A stretch of DNA of 14,305 bases from an uncultured Pseudorhodobacter sp. (GCA_945957495.1 CAMFLG010000030.1:1-14305), one strand, 5' to 3'. Shown: positions 1 through 8,467, counted from the stretch's first letter. A program made the numbers and translations. The notes: a model not told the origin generated them from the letters alone.

Positions 1-1292
<1,292 letters not shown>

Positions 1293-1303
1293 GGCATTGG
1301 GTG

Positions 1304-1389
1304 TGCCCGAGACGGCCGGGCAGAGCAAGCCCCGCAGGGGGCTTGCCGGAATTTTCGCCAAAATTCCGCGCGGGGTTTCCGGGCGGAAA
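1304..1389 (-). repeat. Array of consecutive hairpins between glpX and recJ
   Basis: Four inverted repeats lie in 86 bp. 1304-1309/1317-1322 has a 6-bp stem (TGCCCG). 1325-1333/1338-1346 has a 9-bp stem (GCAAGCCCC, loop GCAG). 1347-1355/1360-1368 has a 9-bp stem (CGGAATTTT, loop CGCC). 1376-1380/1385-1389 has a 5-bp stem (TTTCC, loop GGGC). The two central hairpins are perfect, each 22 nt long, with identical geometry and directly abutting. In the minus-strand transcript they follow the glpX stop and end 11 nt before the recJ ATG. No T-run follows, so a classical intrinsic terminator is not seen. mRNA stabilisation, partial termination, or an intergenic repeat family are possible roles. Confidence 0.7.
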
Positions 1390-1401
1390 TCGGCTAAGCC
1401 C

Positions 1402-2367
1402 TTATTTCAGCGGGCTTCTGTAGGACATGCGGCGGACCGATCCGGTTTTGGAGCGCATCAGGATCGTCTCGGTCGTGACCCAGCCGGGTTCGACCTTGAT
1501 GCCGTGCAGGATCGAGCCTTGGGTGACGCCGGTTGCGGCGAAGATCACGTCGGCGGTTACAAGCTCGTCTCGGGTATAGATGCGGTTCAGATCGGTGATG
1601 CCGGCCTTCTTGGCGCGGGCCTTTTCGTCATCGTTGCGAAACAGAAGCTGGCCGTAAAACTGCCCGCCCATGCATTTCAGGGCCGAGGCCGCCAGCACGC
1701 CTTCGGGTGCGCCGCCAGAGCCCATATACATGTCGATGCCGGTAATTTCGCTTTCGGCGCAATGGATTACGCCCGCCACATCGCCGTCGGTGATCAGCCG
1801 GATCGCAGCACCGGTAGAGCGGACTTCGGCGATCAGGTTGTCGTGGCGGGGGCGTTCGAGGATGCAGACGGTGATCTCATCTGCGGCGACGCCTTTGGCG
1901 CGGGCGAGGGCGCGGACGCGTTGCGCGGGGCTCATGTCCAGCGTTACGGTGTCGGGGGCAAAGCCGGGGCCGATGGCGAGCTTTTCCATATAGACGTCGG
2001 GCGCGTGCAAGAGGGTGCCGCGCGGGGCCATGGCAATGACGGTCAGGGCGTTGGGCATGTCTTGGGCGGTGAGGGTGGTGCCTTCCAGCGGATCAAGCGC
2101 GATGTCCACCGCCGGGCCGTGGCCGGTGCCAACCTCTTCGCCGATGAACAGCATCGGCGCCTCGTCGCGTTCGCCTTCGCCGATGACCACAACCCCGGCA
2201 ATATCCAACAAATTCAATTGGTCACGCATGGCGTTGACGGCGGCCTGATCGGCGGCCTTTTCATCGCCGCGCCCGATCAGTTTGGCCGAAGCGAGGGCTG
2301 CGGCCTCGGACACGCGGGCGAGGCCGAGGGAGAGCAGGCGGTCCTGAAATTCTGAGGCGTCAGCCAT
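1402..2367 (-). CDS. glpX: Class II fructose-1,6-bisphosphatase GlpX
   Basis: It hydrolyses fructose 1,6-bisphosphate to fructose 6-phosphate, the committed gluconeogenic step, and in autotrophic relatives can also act in the Calvin cycle or on sedoheptulose bisphosphate. The protein is 321 aa, normal for the family. Metal and substrate motifs are visible: GRGDEKAAD at residues 32-40 (Asp35), IGEGERDEAP at 62-71 (Glu64), LDPLEGTT at 91-98 (Asp92, Glu95), and a GSGGAPEG segment near 210. The ATG at 2365-2367 (MADASEF) is chosen because AGGA lies 8 nt upstream. A longer reading from 2427 would add 20 low-complexity residues and lacks such a site. It sits between hom and recJ on the same strand, an order I associate with Rhodobacterales. 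The hom and glpX coding regions are separated by 414 bp, so glpX probably has its own promoter. Confidence 0.96.
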   Translation of the reverse strand: MADASEFQDRLLSLGLARVSEAAALASAKLIGRGDEKAADQAAVNAMRDQLNLLDIAGVVVIGEGERDEAPMLFIGEEVGTGHGPAVDIALDPLEGTTLTAQDMPNALTVIAMAPRGTLLHAPDVYMEKLAIGPGFAPDTVTLDMSPAQRVRALARAKGVAADEITVCILERPRHDNLIAEVRSTGAAIRLITDGDVAGVIHCAESEITGIDMYMGSGGAPEGVLAASALKCMGGQFYGQLLFRNDDEKARAKKAGITDLNRIYTRDELVTADVIFAATGVTQGSILHGIKVEPGWVTTETILMRSKTGSVRRMSYRSPLK

Positions 2368-2505
2368 GGTAATGATCCTGGGTGCAAGGGTTTGCCCCCC
2401 AATAGCCCCGGGCGCGGGGTGGGGCAAGCTTGGTGGCGCTAACGGCAGGACGGAAAGCCCTAAGGTTCTGAGAACGGGCCATTAATCGCGCGAAGAGCGA
2501 AAAAT

Positions 2506-2553
2506 CTGACGTATGTTTTGCGTATGCCTGACGTATGCTTTGCGTGCATACGT
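2506..2553. promoter_or_regulatory. Tandem GCATACG-type repeats upstream of glpX (candidate operator)
   Basis: CTGACGTATGTTTTGCGT at 2506-2523 recurs at 2528-2545 with a single change (T to C), giving a period of 22 bp or two helical turns. The second copy also begins an inverted repeat, ACGTATGC at 2531-2538 facing GCATACGT at 2546-2553 with a 7-bp spacer. Another CGTATGC lies at 2521-2527. The cluster lies about 140-185 bp upstream of the glpX ATG. Repeated half-sites on one face of the helix suggest cooperative binding by a regulator. The regulator is unknown. Confidence 0.45.
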
Positions 2554-2681
2554 TTGTGGGCTGATGGCCGCGTTAACCATAATGCGCGAATCGGGCAATC
2601 TGGGGCGTGGTCCCGGCGAAGACGGAGGCTTCACGCCCCCGCTGACCCGGCCATATCCTTGCGGATCTGGCGTTCGGCGCT

Positions 2682-2706
2682 GACGATCTTCCACCGGAAG
2701 ATCGTC
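2682..2706 (-). terminator. Strong hairpin downstream of hom (possible terminator)
   Basis: GACGATCTTCC at 2682-2692 pairs perfectly with GGAAGATCGTC at 2696-2706 around a 3-nt loop, an 11-bp stem. It lies about 75 nt past the hom stop on the minus strand. No T-run follows on either strand, so it may end transcription weakly, protect a 3' end, or be a dispersed palindrome. The structure is seen; the role is inference. Confidence 0.4.
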
Positions 2707-2781
2707 CGGGCGCGCCTTACCCCTTGGGATATTTGCGCTAAGATGAAAACTGGCGCTGGTGATCTGGGCGCCGCAGCTTGC

Positions 2782-4071
2782 CTAGACCTCTTCGATGCGC
2801 AGCGCCACGGGGGCGCCGACCAGCACGCCGGTGGCGGCAAAGCGGGCGACGGCGTGGTCGATATCGTCGCGGGTAGCCTTGTGGGTGACGATCAGAACCG
2901 GGGCGTTGACGCCTTGGTGGCCGTATTGGCGCATCTGGTCGATGGAGACGCCAGCCTCACCCAGACAGGTGGCGATTTTCGCCAGCGCGCCGGGTTTGTC
3001 CAGCAGTGTCATGCGCAGGTAATAGCTGGCGGGCGTTGCGGTTTTGGCGGGTTGTGCTGTGGCAAGGGTGCTTGCCGGTTGGCCGAAGGTCGAAAGCCTG
3101 AGGCCGCGCGCGATGTCCAGCACATCGGCCATCACCGCGCTGGCGGTGGGGCCCATGCCCGCGCCCGGGCCGCGCAGCACGATCTGACCCACGCTGTCGC
3201 CTTCCAGCACGACCATGTTGGTGCCGCCCTGCAACTGGCCCAAGGGGCTGTCGGCGGGCACGAGGCAGGGGGTCATGCGCTGTTCCAGGCCACGGCCTGA
3301 AAGCTGTGCCACGCCCAGAAGCTTTATGCGATAGCCCATGTCGGCGGCAAGGGTGATGTCGTCGATGGAAATGGCGCCGATGCCTTCCAGTTCCACTGCG
3401 TCAAAGTTCACCTTGGTGCCAAAGGCGATGGCGGCGAGCAGCGACAGCTTGTGGCCGGCGTCGATGCCGCCGACATCAAGGTTCGGGTCAGCCTCGAGAT
3501 AGCCAAGCTGGCGGGCCTCTTCAAAGACCGCCTCGTAAGACAGGCCTTCGTTCTGCATCCGCGTCAGGATGTAGTTGCAAGAGCCGTTCATCACCCCCAT
3601 GACGCGGCGCATCTGGTTGGCGGCGAGGCCTTCGGTCAGTGCCTTGATCACCGGGATGCCACCGGCAACGGCGGCCTCGAACCGGATCACCCGGCCTGCG
3701 GATTCGGCGGCAAGGGCAAGTTCGTGGCCGTGATGGGCAAGCAGCGCCTTGTTGGCGGTGACGACATCCTTGCCAGAGGCGATGGCGGCCTCGGTCGCCT
3801 GTTTCGCGGCACCTTCGTGGCCGCCCATCACCTCGACAAAGATATCAACGTCATCGCGTTGGGCCAAAGCCACCGGATCGGTTTCCCAGGCATAGCCGGA
3901 CAGGTCGGCGTCGCGGTTTTTGGAACGATCCCGCGCGGAAATGGCGGTGATCTGCACGGGCCGTCCGGTGCGGGCGGTGATCAGATCCGCATGGCTTTGC
4001 ACGATTTTTACCACGCCAATGCCAACGGTGCCAAGACCGGCAAGACCTAGACGCAGGGGGGCGGCGGGCAT
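2782..4071 (-). CDS. hom: Homoserine dehydrogenase
   Basis: It reduces L-aspartate 4-semialdehyde to L-homoserine with NAD(P)H, the branch step to threonine and methionine. The 429-residue protein has an N-terminal Rossmann fold (GLAGLGTVG at about residues 9-17), the central catalytic domain with MNGSCNYIL, GYLEADPNLDVGGIDAGHK (the Asp-rich substrate loop and the catalytic HK), and a C-terminal ACT domain (YYLRMTLLDKPGALAKIA onward). ACT domains in this family normally mediate threonine feedback. Two in-frame ATGs exist at 4077 and 4071. The second is preferred because GGAG lies 7 nt upstream of it but only 1 nt from the first. It is followed by glpX after a long gap and preceded by a small lipoprotein gene 84 bp away on the same strand. 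Confidence 0.96.
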   Translation of the reverse strand: MPAAPLRLGLAGLGTVGIGVVKIVQSHADLITARTGRPVQITAISARDRSKNRDADLSGYAWETDPVALAQRDDVDIFVEVMGGHEGAAKQATEAAIASGKDVVTANKALLAHHGHELALAAESAGRVIRFEAAVAGGIPVIKALTEGLAANQMRRVMGVMNGSCNYILTRMQNEGLSYEAVFEEARQLGYLEADPNLDVGGIDAGHKLSLLAAIAFGTKVNFDAVELEGIGAISIDDITLAADMGYRIKLLGVAQLSGRGLEQRMTPCLVPADSPLGQLQGGTNMVVLEGDSVGQIVLRGPGAGMGPTASAVMADVLDIARGLRLSTFGQPASTLATAQPAKTATPASYYLRMTLLDKPGALAKIATCLGEAGVSIDQMRQYGHQGVNAPVLIVTHKATRDDIDHAVARFAATGVLVGAPVALRIEEV

Positions 4072-4155
4072 GGACATTCTCCGTATCAGATTTGGCTGCA
4101 GCCTCGTTAGCCGAAGGCGGCGCGGGGTGCAACGCAGGCTTGGTTGTTCGGGTGG

Positions 4156-4380
4156 CTATTGCTGTGCGCGCAAGGCGTTGGCGCGGGTGTTCAGGGCGCG
4201 GGTCTGCGCGGCCAGCGGATCATCCGGCGGCGGGGCGGTGACGGTGGCGGCGGTAAGTTCGGCCGAGGTCAGCAGGCCCGGTGTTTTCAATGCGGTTTTG
4301 GATGCGGGTGCATCCACCTTGGGGAAGGGGGCGCAGGCGGCAAGCAAGAGGCAAAGGCAAAGGGCGCGCGTCATGGGCAT
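4156..4380 (-). CDS. Small predicted lipoprotein, unknown function
   Basis: A 74-residue protein (72 if the second ATG at 4374 is used) with a textbook short lipoprotein signal: MTR, a hydrophobic stretch LCLCLLLAA, and a lipobox ending in LAAC with the lipidated Cys at about residue 16 of the longer form. The mature part of some 58 residues is rich in Ala, Thr and Pro (PKVDAPASK, VTAPPPDD) and ends in an Ala/Arg/Asn helix-like tail. I recognise no family. No strong Shine-Dalgarno is visible before either start. It lies between the pirin gene and hom on the same strand and could be read with hom. Such small lipoproteins are easily missed or over-called; the intact signal and codon use support it being real. 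Confidence 0.6.
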   Translation of the reverse strand: MPMTRALCLCLLLAACAPFPKVDAPASKTALKTPGLLTSAELTAATVTAPPPDDPLAAQTRALNTRANALRAQQ

Positions 4381-4432
4381 ACCATAGCGCGCGCCCGGGG
4401 GAGTTCAATGCGTGGTTGGCGGCGTTTGGCCG

Positions 4433-4468
4433 CTGGTGAGCCGGTTTGCCTGCTAGTGAGCCGGTTTG
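4433..4468. repeat. 16-bp direct repeat at 20-bp period across the pirin stop codon
   Basis: CTGGTGAGCCGGTTTG at 4433-4448 and CTAGTGAGCCGGTTTG at 4453-4468 differ at one base. The second copy contains the pirin stop (TAG on the minus strand); in the copy just downstream, the matching position reads CAG. This looks like a local tandem duplication of the end of the gene. Confidence 0.7.
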
Positions 4469-5364
4469 ATAAACGTGCCGTTGCGCAGTTCGGTCATCGC
4501 CTGCTGCAGCTCTGCCTTGGTGTTCATCACGATCGGGCCGTGCCAGGCGACGGGTTCCTGAATCGGCGCGCCGGAAATCAGCAGGAAGCGGATGCCGTTC
4601 GGGCCGGCCTGTACCGAAATCTCATCGCCTTTGCCGAACTCGATCAGGGTGCGGTTGCCCGACAGGTCGCGGATGTTGAGTTCCTCGCCCTTGTATTCCT
4701 TTTCCAGAAGCACCCCGCGCGGATGCGCCGCGTCGATGAATTTCCCGGCACCTTCAAAGATATAGGCAAAGGCATGGCGGCGGGTGTCGATTTTGAAGGT
4801 CTTTTTCTTTTCCGGCGGCACGAAGATATCAAGGTATTGCGGATCGGCGGCGATGCCATCGACCGGGCCGGTCTTGCCCCAGAACGATCCGACGATCACC
4901 TTCACGATAGTGCCGTCATCATCCATGATTTCGGGAATGTCGTTGGATTTGACATCCTGATAGCGCGGCGCGGTCATTTTAAGATGCGACGGCAGGTTGG
5001 CCCAAAGCTGAAAACCGTGCATCTGACCCTTGGCGTTCCCTTTGGGCATTTCCTGATGCAGGATGCCCGAGCCTGCAGTCATCCATTGCACGTCGCCGCC
5101 CCGGAGGGTGCCGCGATTGCCCAGACTGTCGCCGTGTTCGACGGCACCGGCCAGAACATAGGTGATGGTTTCGATGCCGCGGTGCGGGTGCCAGGGGAAG
5201 CCTGCGACATAGTCTCGCGGTGCGTCGCCGCGGAAGTCATCGAACAGCAGAAAGGGGTCGAACTGGCTGGGATCGCCAAAGCCGAAGGCGCGGTGCAGAT
5301 GCACGCCTGCGCCTTCGATATGCGGGGAGGCAAGGGATTGGCTGGTAACTGGACGAAGTGACAT
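4453..5364 (-). CDS. Pirin-family bicupin protein
   Basis: A 303-residue pirin, close to the usual family length. Pirins are iron-binding cupins; some bacterial members act as quercetin 2,3-dioxygenases, others bind metabolic enzymes, so the exact role is not predictable. The N-terminal cupin keeps all four metal ligands: His59 and His61 in FPWHPHRGIET, and His103 and Glu105 in GILHQEMP. The C-terminal pirin_C cupin follows (AFAYIFEGAGKF to the end). The ATG at 5362-5364 (MSLRPVTS) is chosen because AGGAG lies 7 nt upstream; a reading 18 codons longer lacks a site. It lies 106 bp after the end of the tadF-like gene on the same strand, and downstream of it is the small lipoprotein gene. No functional link to the neighbours is evident. 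Confidence 0.93.
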   Translation of the reverse strand: MSLRPVTSQSLASPHIEGAGVHLHRAFGFGDPSQFDPFLLFDDFRGDAPRDYVAGFPWHPHRGIETITYVLAGAVEHGDSLGNRGTLRGGDVQWMTAGSGILHQEMPKGNAKGQMHGFQLWANLPSHLKMTAPRYQDVKSNDIPEIMDDDGTIVKVIVGSFWGKTGPVDGIAADPQYLDIFVPPEKKKTFKIDTRRHAFAYIFEGAGKFIDAAHPRGVLLEKEYKGEELNIRDLSGNRTLIEFGKGDEISVQAGPNGIRFLLISGAPIQEPVAWHGPIVMNTKAELQQAMTELRNGTFIKPAH

Positions 5365-5470
5365 GGCGCGTCTCCTGTTTGCGATGCGGCAAAGGTAGGC
5401 GCGCCCCGGGCTTGGCACAAGTCGCGGCTTGCGGAAGGCTTCTGTGCGTAAATGCAGAGATTGGCCAGAT

Positions 5471-6043
5471 TCAGGTGCAGGTCACGCCGGTCAGGCAGAT
5501 CTTGGGCACAAAGCGCGGGCGGGCCACAACGAACTGCTTCATCACCCGGTTGCCGATGTTGATCGAAAAATCGCCCATGTCGATGTCGAAGGGCGGTGTG
5601 TAGTCGACCTCTGTTTCCACCAGCATGACATGGTCGCCATCGGCCATCGTCGGGATCTGCGAGGCAAGGTCGGCAATGGAGGTGGTGGTGAGTTGCGGCA
5701 ACGCGTTGTTGGGCGAGCGGGACCATTCGACCTGGTACTGCTTTTTCGTCGTGCTGTAGGTCACGCTGGTAACGCGCATGCGCACACCTGTCGTGGTGCC
5801 GACGAGATAGGACATCAGGGTCTGCATGCCATCGACATAGGTGGTGGGCAGCGTCACCATTTCGCGCGAAAGCATGTCTGACACGGTGTAGGCGGCCTTT
5901 TGCGAAATGTTCACCGACCGGAACGCATCCCAGTAGACGAACAGCGCCAGATAGGCCCACAGCATGAAGGGCAGCACGATGACAGCCTCGGCGACGATAG
6001 AGCCGGTCTGGTCGTTGAAGAAGCGTTTGAGAAGCGCGCGCAT
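5471..6043 (-). CDS. TadF/TadE-like pseudopilin (pilus assembly protein)
   Basis: A 190-residue protein with a type IVb prepilin-like N-terminus: a short basic leader (MRALLKRFFNDQT), Gly14, then SIVAE with Glu at position +5 after the Gly, and a hydrophobic helix through about residue 38 (VIVLPFMLWAYLALFVYW). This is the pattern cleaved by a TadV/CpaA-type prepilin peptidase. The rest should be periplasmic, with Cys pairs only in the extreme C-terminus (ICLTGVTC), suggesting a disulfide. In Tad systems TadE and TadF are minor pseudopilins needed for Flp pilus assembly. AAGGA lies 6 nt before the ATG. It starts 9 bp after the tadE-like stop, so it is the last gene of a three-gene operon. Separation of TadE from TadF by reading alone is tentative. 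Confidence 0.8.
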   Translation of the reverse strand: MRALLKRFFNDQTGSIVAEAVIVLPFMLWAYLALFVYWDAFRSVNISQKAAYTVSDMLSREMVTLPTTYVDGMQTLMSYLVGTTTGVRMRVTSVTYSTTKKQYQVEWSRSPNNALPQLTTTSIADLASQIPTMADGDHVMLVETEVDYTPPFDIDMGDFSINIGNRVMKQFVVARPRFVPKICLTGVTCT

Positions 6044-6052
6044 CGGGTTTCC

Positions 6053-6586
6053 TTACGACGGTTCTGTCACGAAGGCGGACACCGCGACGACGGCGTAACC
6101 GCCTTTGGCATCTTTGGGCAGGGCAAGGCCAAGGCCCGTGGTGGGGAACATGGCATCCTGCACGACGCAGACGCGAACCAACATGATATCATTCTGTTGG
6201 CCGATCTGCAGCGCCGTCACCGGCTGCACGTCTTCGCCGCGGTCAACGCAGGTGACACCGGTGGATGGCATGCTCCAGGTGGAGGTGCTGACGCGGGTCA
6301 TTTCGATCATGATGTTGGCTTGGCAATCGGCAAGGATCACCGTGCGGTTGCAAATCTCGGTCTTGAGCATGGCGGCGTCGGGCATCGGATAATGGCCCAG
6401 GCGCAGTTCGCGCATGGTGATGTCAACCGCCTGTTCCAGCATGATCTGGCGCGTCATCAACAGGCCGCTTTCGAAAGAGGCCATGAAGATGGTGATCAGG
6501 ATCGGCACCGTCAGCACGAATTCAATCGTGGCGGTTCCATCCTCGCGCCGGAACGCTTTGAACAGGCGTTTGCACAGATTAATCAT
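6053..6586 (-). CDS. TadE-like pseudopilin
   Basis: A 177-residue protein with a basic leader (MINLCKRLFKAFRRED), Gly17, then TATIE with Glu22 at +5, and a hydrophobic helix (FVLTVPILITIFMASF). This is the classic TadE prepilin signature (G then four residues then E). The periplasmic part holds several Cys (EIC, ADC, VTC, VRVC), likely disulfide-bonded. Its ATG overlaps the stop of the upstream tadG-like gene as ATGA (6583-6586), a translational coupling arrangement, with GAGG 9 nt upstream. Together with the TadF-like and TadG-like genes it forms a compact operon. Function in a Tad/Flp-type surface structure is by family; the partner ATPase and secretin are not in this window. Confidence 0.85.
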   Translation of the reverse strand: MINLCKRLFKAFRREDGTATIEFVLTVPILITIFMASFESGLLMTRQIMLEQAVDITMRELRLGHYPMPDAAMLKTEICNRTVILADCQANIMIEMTRVSTSTWSMPSTGVTCVDRGEDVQPVTALQIGQQNDIMLVRVCVVQDAMFPTTGLGLALPKDAKGGYAVVAVSAFVTEPS

Positions 6587-8250
6587 TGTGTCAGCCTCAA
6601 CTGACTGATGTTGTTGGCGATTGAACGGAAGGCAGAGGTGATCTGCAAGCCGGTCGCGTTGAAATAGTGCCCGGCCGAGGTGGCGCAGTTCTTGATCTGG
6701 GTCTGGCCGTTGGTCGAAGCCTCGAACGCGATGCCGTAGACGATCACCTCATTCGATTTTGCCTGATTGCAGGCGGCCTGCAACTGGGTGTCCATCGTGG
6801 TGGTCGCGGTCTGGGTGCGGAAGTTCGCCATCCAGGTGTTGTAATAGTTGGTGCGGGACGAGCTGGACGAACCACCCAGCGCCCGCGCGTAGAACTGCCA
6901 GGCGACATAGGCCACGCGCGACGTGCTCCACACCTGTTGCCACGTTTGCTGGACATAGGTGCCGTTGTTTTTCGAGTTGCTCCACGGCACGGCCTGCCAT
7001 GTGCCCAGATGCGGCACCCAATACTTGTTCGAGCCCGACACGGTGGAATGATAGACGGAATAGTTGCCGTCGCTGTTGCTTTTGTAGATCGGCGCCAGAC
7101 CGGATTTGTAGGGTGCGTTGATACGTTCTTCGGCGAAGTTTTCGCCGTCCGTCATCAGGACGATCACCTTCATCGCCTCTTTGTCATCATACTCAAAGGG
7201 GCGCCCCGACAAGGTGGTGGGCATCGCCCCCGCCGTGATCAGGCTGGTGTACATGTTGCGCGCGCCGGGATCGAGCAGGGCCAGACCCCATTTCATGCCC
7301 GCGTTGATCGAGGTGGCGCCGATTGCGGTCAGCGCGTCGATCTTGGTTTTCAGGGTGGCGATGGTCTGGTTGGGCAAGGACACCTGATTGCCCAGGTAGG
7401 CCGGGCACCAGACGTTGGCCACGGACATGGCGCCGTTGCTGGAATCCGTTGGCGTGACATAAGAGGTCGATTGGCTGGTGGTGCTGTAGGAATCCGAATA
7501 GGTCGTCATCGGCAGCGCCGTCGTCGTTGAAATCCCCGGGGAGCTGTAGGTTGATGCAGGCAAGTCAATGCAGGTCGAGTTGGTGATGCCCGGGTTGTCG
7601 GTGACGTTGTATTTTGCCAGCAAGGTGGACGGCAGGTTCACCTGACCGTTGAACGGCACGATCCCGATCGAGATGCGCTTTTCCGGGTCCGAGGACAGCA
7701 CGGTGTTGACGAATTCCTTGGCGGCCGATTTGAGGTTGGTCAGGCGGCTGTTCGAGGACATCGAGCCGGACACGTCCAGCACCAGCATGATTTCCACGTT
7801 GTTGATGCGCTGTTCGGCCATCGAGTGGCCGTTGGCGTCCAGATCTTCGATGCCCATCATGTGCAGGAAATAGGGCTTGGTATCGGCAGAGGCGTCTGCC
7901 GAGACGTTGCGGAAGTTCAGCCCCTCGGTCACGGTCACGTCCTTGAGGTAGCTGGTCATGCCCGCCTTGGCAAAATAATCATTCACCACCGACTCTGGGT
8001 CGAGCGTCTGGCTGAGCGAGGCCGAGGCCAGCGTGGCGCGGTCCAGGGTGTTTTGCAGCGTTGTGCGGGTGGACTCATACCGCATGATGTCCACCGCAAG
8101 GCCGCCCATCATAATCATCATGACAACAAGCATCAGCGCCAGCAGCGTCAGCGAGCCATCTTCTGAACGCCGGAACCCAGCGATCGCGGAAACAACCCGG
8201 GGTTGACTCGCGTCTTGAGATCGTTTTGCTATCAGGTATCGCCTTGGCAT
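6583..8250 (-). CDS. TadG-like protein with von Willebrand A domain (copy 1)
   Basis: A 555-residue protein: cytoplasmic N-terminus, a Tad_N-type membrane segment at about 32-55 (DGSLTLLALMLV then GGLAVDIMRYES), then a large periplasmic vWA domain. The MIDAS metal site is intact: DVSGSMS at 159-165, Thr in GATSINAG near 313, and Asp in MTDGE near 368. A Trp-rich insert (WVPHLGTWQAVPW to AYVAWQFYARA) follows, then a conserved end (YGIAFEA, C-terminal ISQLRLTQ). Unlike the pseudopilins it lacks Glu at +5 after the Gly, so it need not be processed. TadG proteins anchor or organise Tad secretion complexes at the cell wall; that role is by family. ATG 8250 has GGAG 7 nt upstream; a GTG 18 nt earlier is less likely. 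It is the first gene of the operon with the TadE- and TadF-like genes. Confidence 0.88.
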   Translation of the reverse strand: MPRRYLIAKRSQDASQPRVVSAIAGFRRSEDGSLTLLALMLVVMMIMMGGLAVDIMRYESTRTTLQNTLDRATLASASLSQTLDPESVVNDYFAKAGMTSYLKDVTVTEGLNFRNVSADASADTKPYFLHMMGIEDLDANGHSMAEQRINNVEIMLVLDVSGSMSSNSRLTNLKSAAKEFVNTVLSSDPEKRISIGIVPFNGQVNLPSTLLAKYNVTDNPGITNSTCIDLPASTYSSPGISTTTALPMTTYSDSYSTTSQSTSYVTPTDSSNGAMSVANVWCPAYLGNQVSLPNQTIATLKTKIDALTAIGATSINAGMKWGLALLDPGARNMYTSLITAGAMPTTLSGRPFEYDDKEAMKVIVLMTDGENFAEERINAPYKSGLAPIYKSNSDGNYSVYHSTVSGSNKYWVPHLGTWQAVPWSNSKNNGTYVQQTWQQVWSTSRVAYVAWQFYARALGGSSSSSRTNYYNTWMANFRTQTATTTMDTQLQAACNQAKSNEVIVYGIAFEASTNGQTQIKNCATSAGHYFNATGLQITSAFRSIANNISQLRLTQ

Positions 8251-8368
8251 TGCGGGTCTCCAAGCCACCGACTTCCCCGCGTTTTGCAGAGAATTTCAGA
8301 GGCGTTGCTTTCATTGACCTCGCATATGGTCGCTGTCCTGCGGCGAAAGTTTGGCACCTGCTTGCCGG

Positions 8369-8391
8369 ATTGTGGTGGAAAAGTGGCGAAT
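8369..8391 (-). promoter_or_regulatory. Motif shared with the tadG2 upstream region (copy 1)
   Basis: On the minus strand the stretch reads TTCGCCAC, TTTTCCA, CCACAA and TC in sequence. It aligns without gaps to 10268-10290 upstream of the paralog: GCCAC and CCACAA blocks occupy the same positions, and the GTGG cores on the plus strand sit 11 bp apart in both. It lies about 120 bp upstream of the tadG1 start. Possible common regulator site or remnant of duplication. Confidence 0.4.
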
Positions 8392-8397
8392 ACCGCG

Positions 8398-8429
8398 TTT
8401 TGCAACTACGCAATTGCACAAATGCAAAA
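8398..8429. promoter_or_regulatory. Concentric dyad upstream of tadG1 (candidate operator)
   Basis: Outer arms TTTTGCA (8398-8404) and TGCAAAA (8423-8429) are perfect inverted repeats. The inner GCAATTGC (8410-8417) is an 8-bp palindrome. Both share the same centre, between 8413 and 8414. The dyad is AT-rich against its surroundings and lies about 150-180 bp upstream of the tadG1 start. This suggests a dimer or tetramer binding site; the regulator is unknown. Confidence 0.4.
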
Positions 8430-8467
8430 TTGATCCCGAATTGACGACATTCGGTTGCAGCAGACCC

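Larger units (their letters stand above)
2368..2781. other. 414-bp non-coding gap between hom and glpX
   Basis: No credible gene is visible; a minus-strand 70-codon frame at 2482-2694 is proline- and arginine-rich with no family signature. The stretch holds the tandem repeats at 2506-2553, a short perfect palindrome GTTCTGAGAAC at 2465-2475, an 8-bp inverted repeat GGGGCGTG/CACGCCCC at 2602-2609/2632-2639, the 11-bp-stem hairpin at 2682-2706, and an AT-richer patch at about 2720-2750 (ACCCCTTGGGATATTTGC then AAGATGAAAA). The last resembles intergenic motifs I associate with Rhodobacteraceae genomes, which I cannot verify here. It presumably carries the 3' end of the hom transcript and the glpX promoter. 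Confidence 0.65.

Noticed and set aside
2465..2475. GTTCTGAGAAC palindrome as a possible LexA box
   Set aside because: Alphaproteobacterial LexA sites are direct GTTC repeats with a 7-bp spacer; this is an inverted arrangement near a metabolic gene.
2482..2694. 70-codon minus-strand frame between hom and glpX
   Set aside because: No ribosome site or family signature, overlaps hairpins and the tandem repeats.
4144..5361. 405-codon plus-strand open frame opposite pirin
   Set aside because: Antisense to a clear pirin gene; no family features and low-complexity Gly/Arg-rich beginning.
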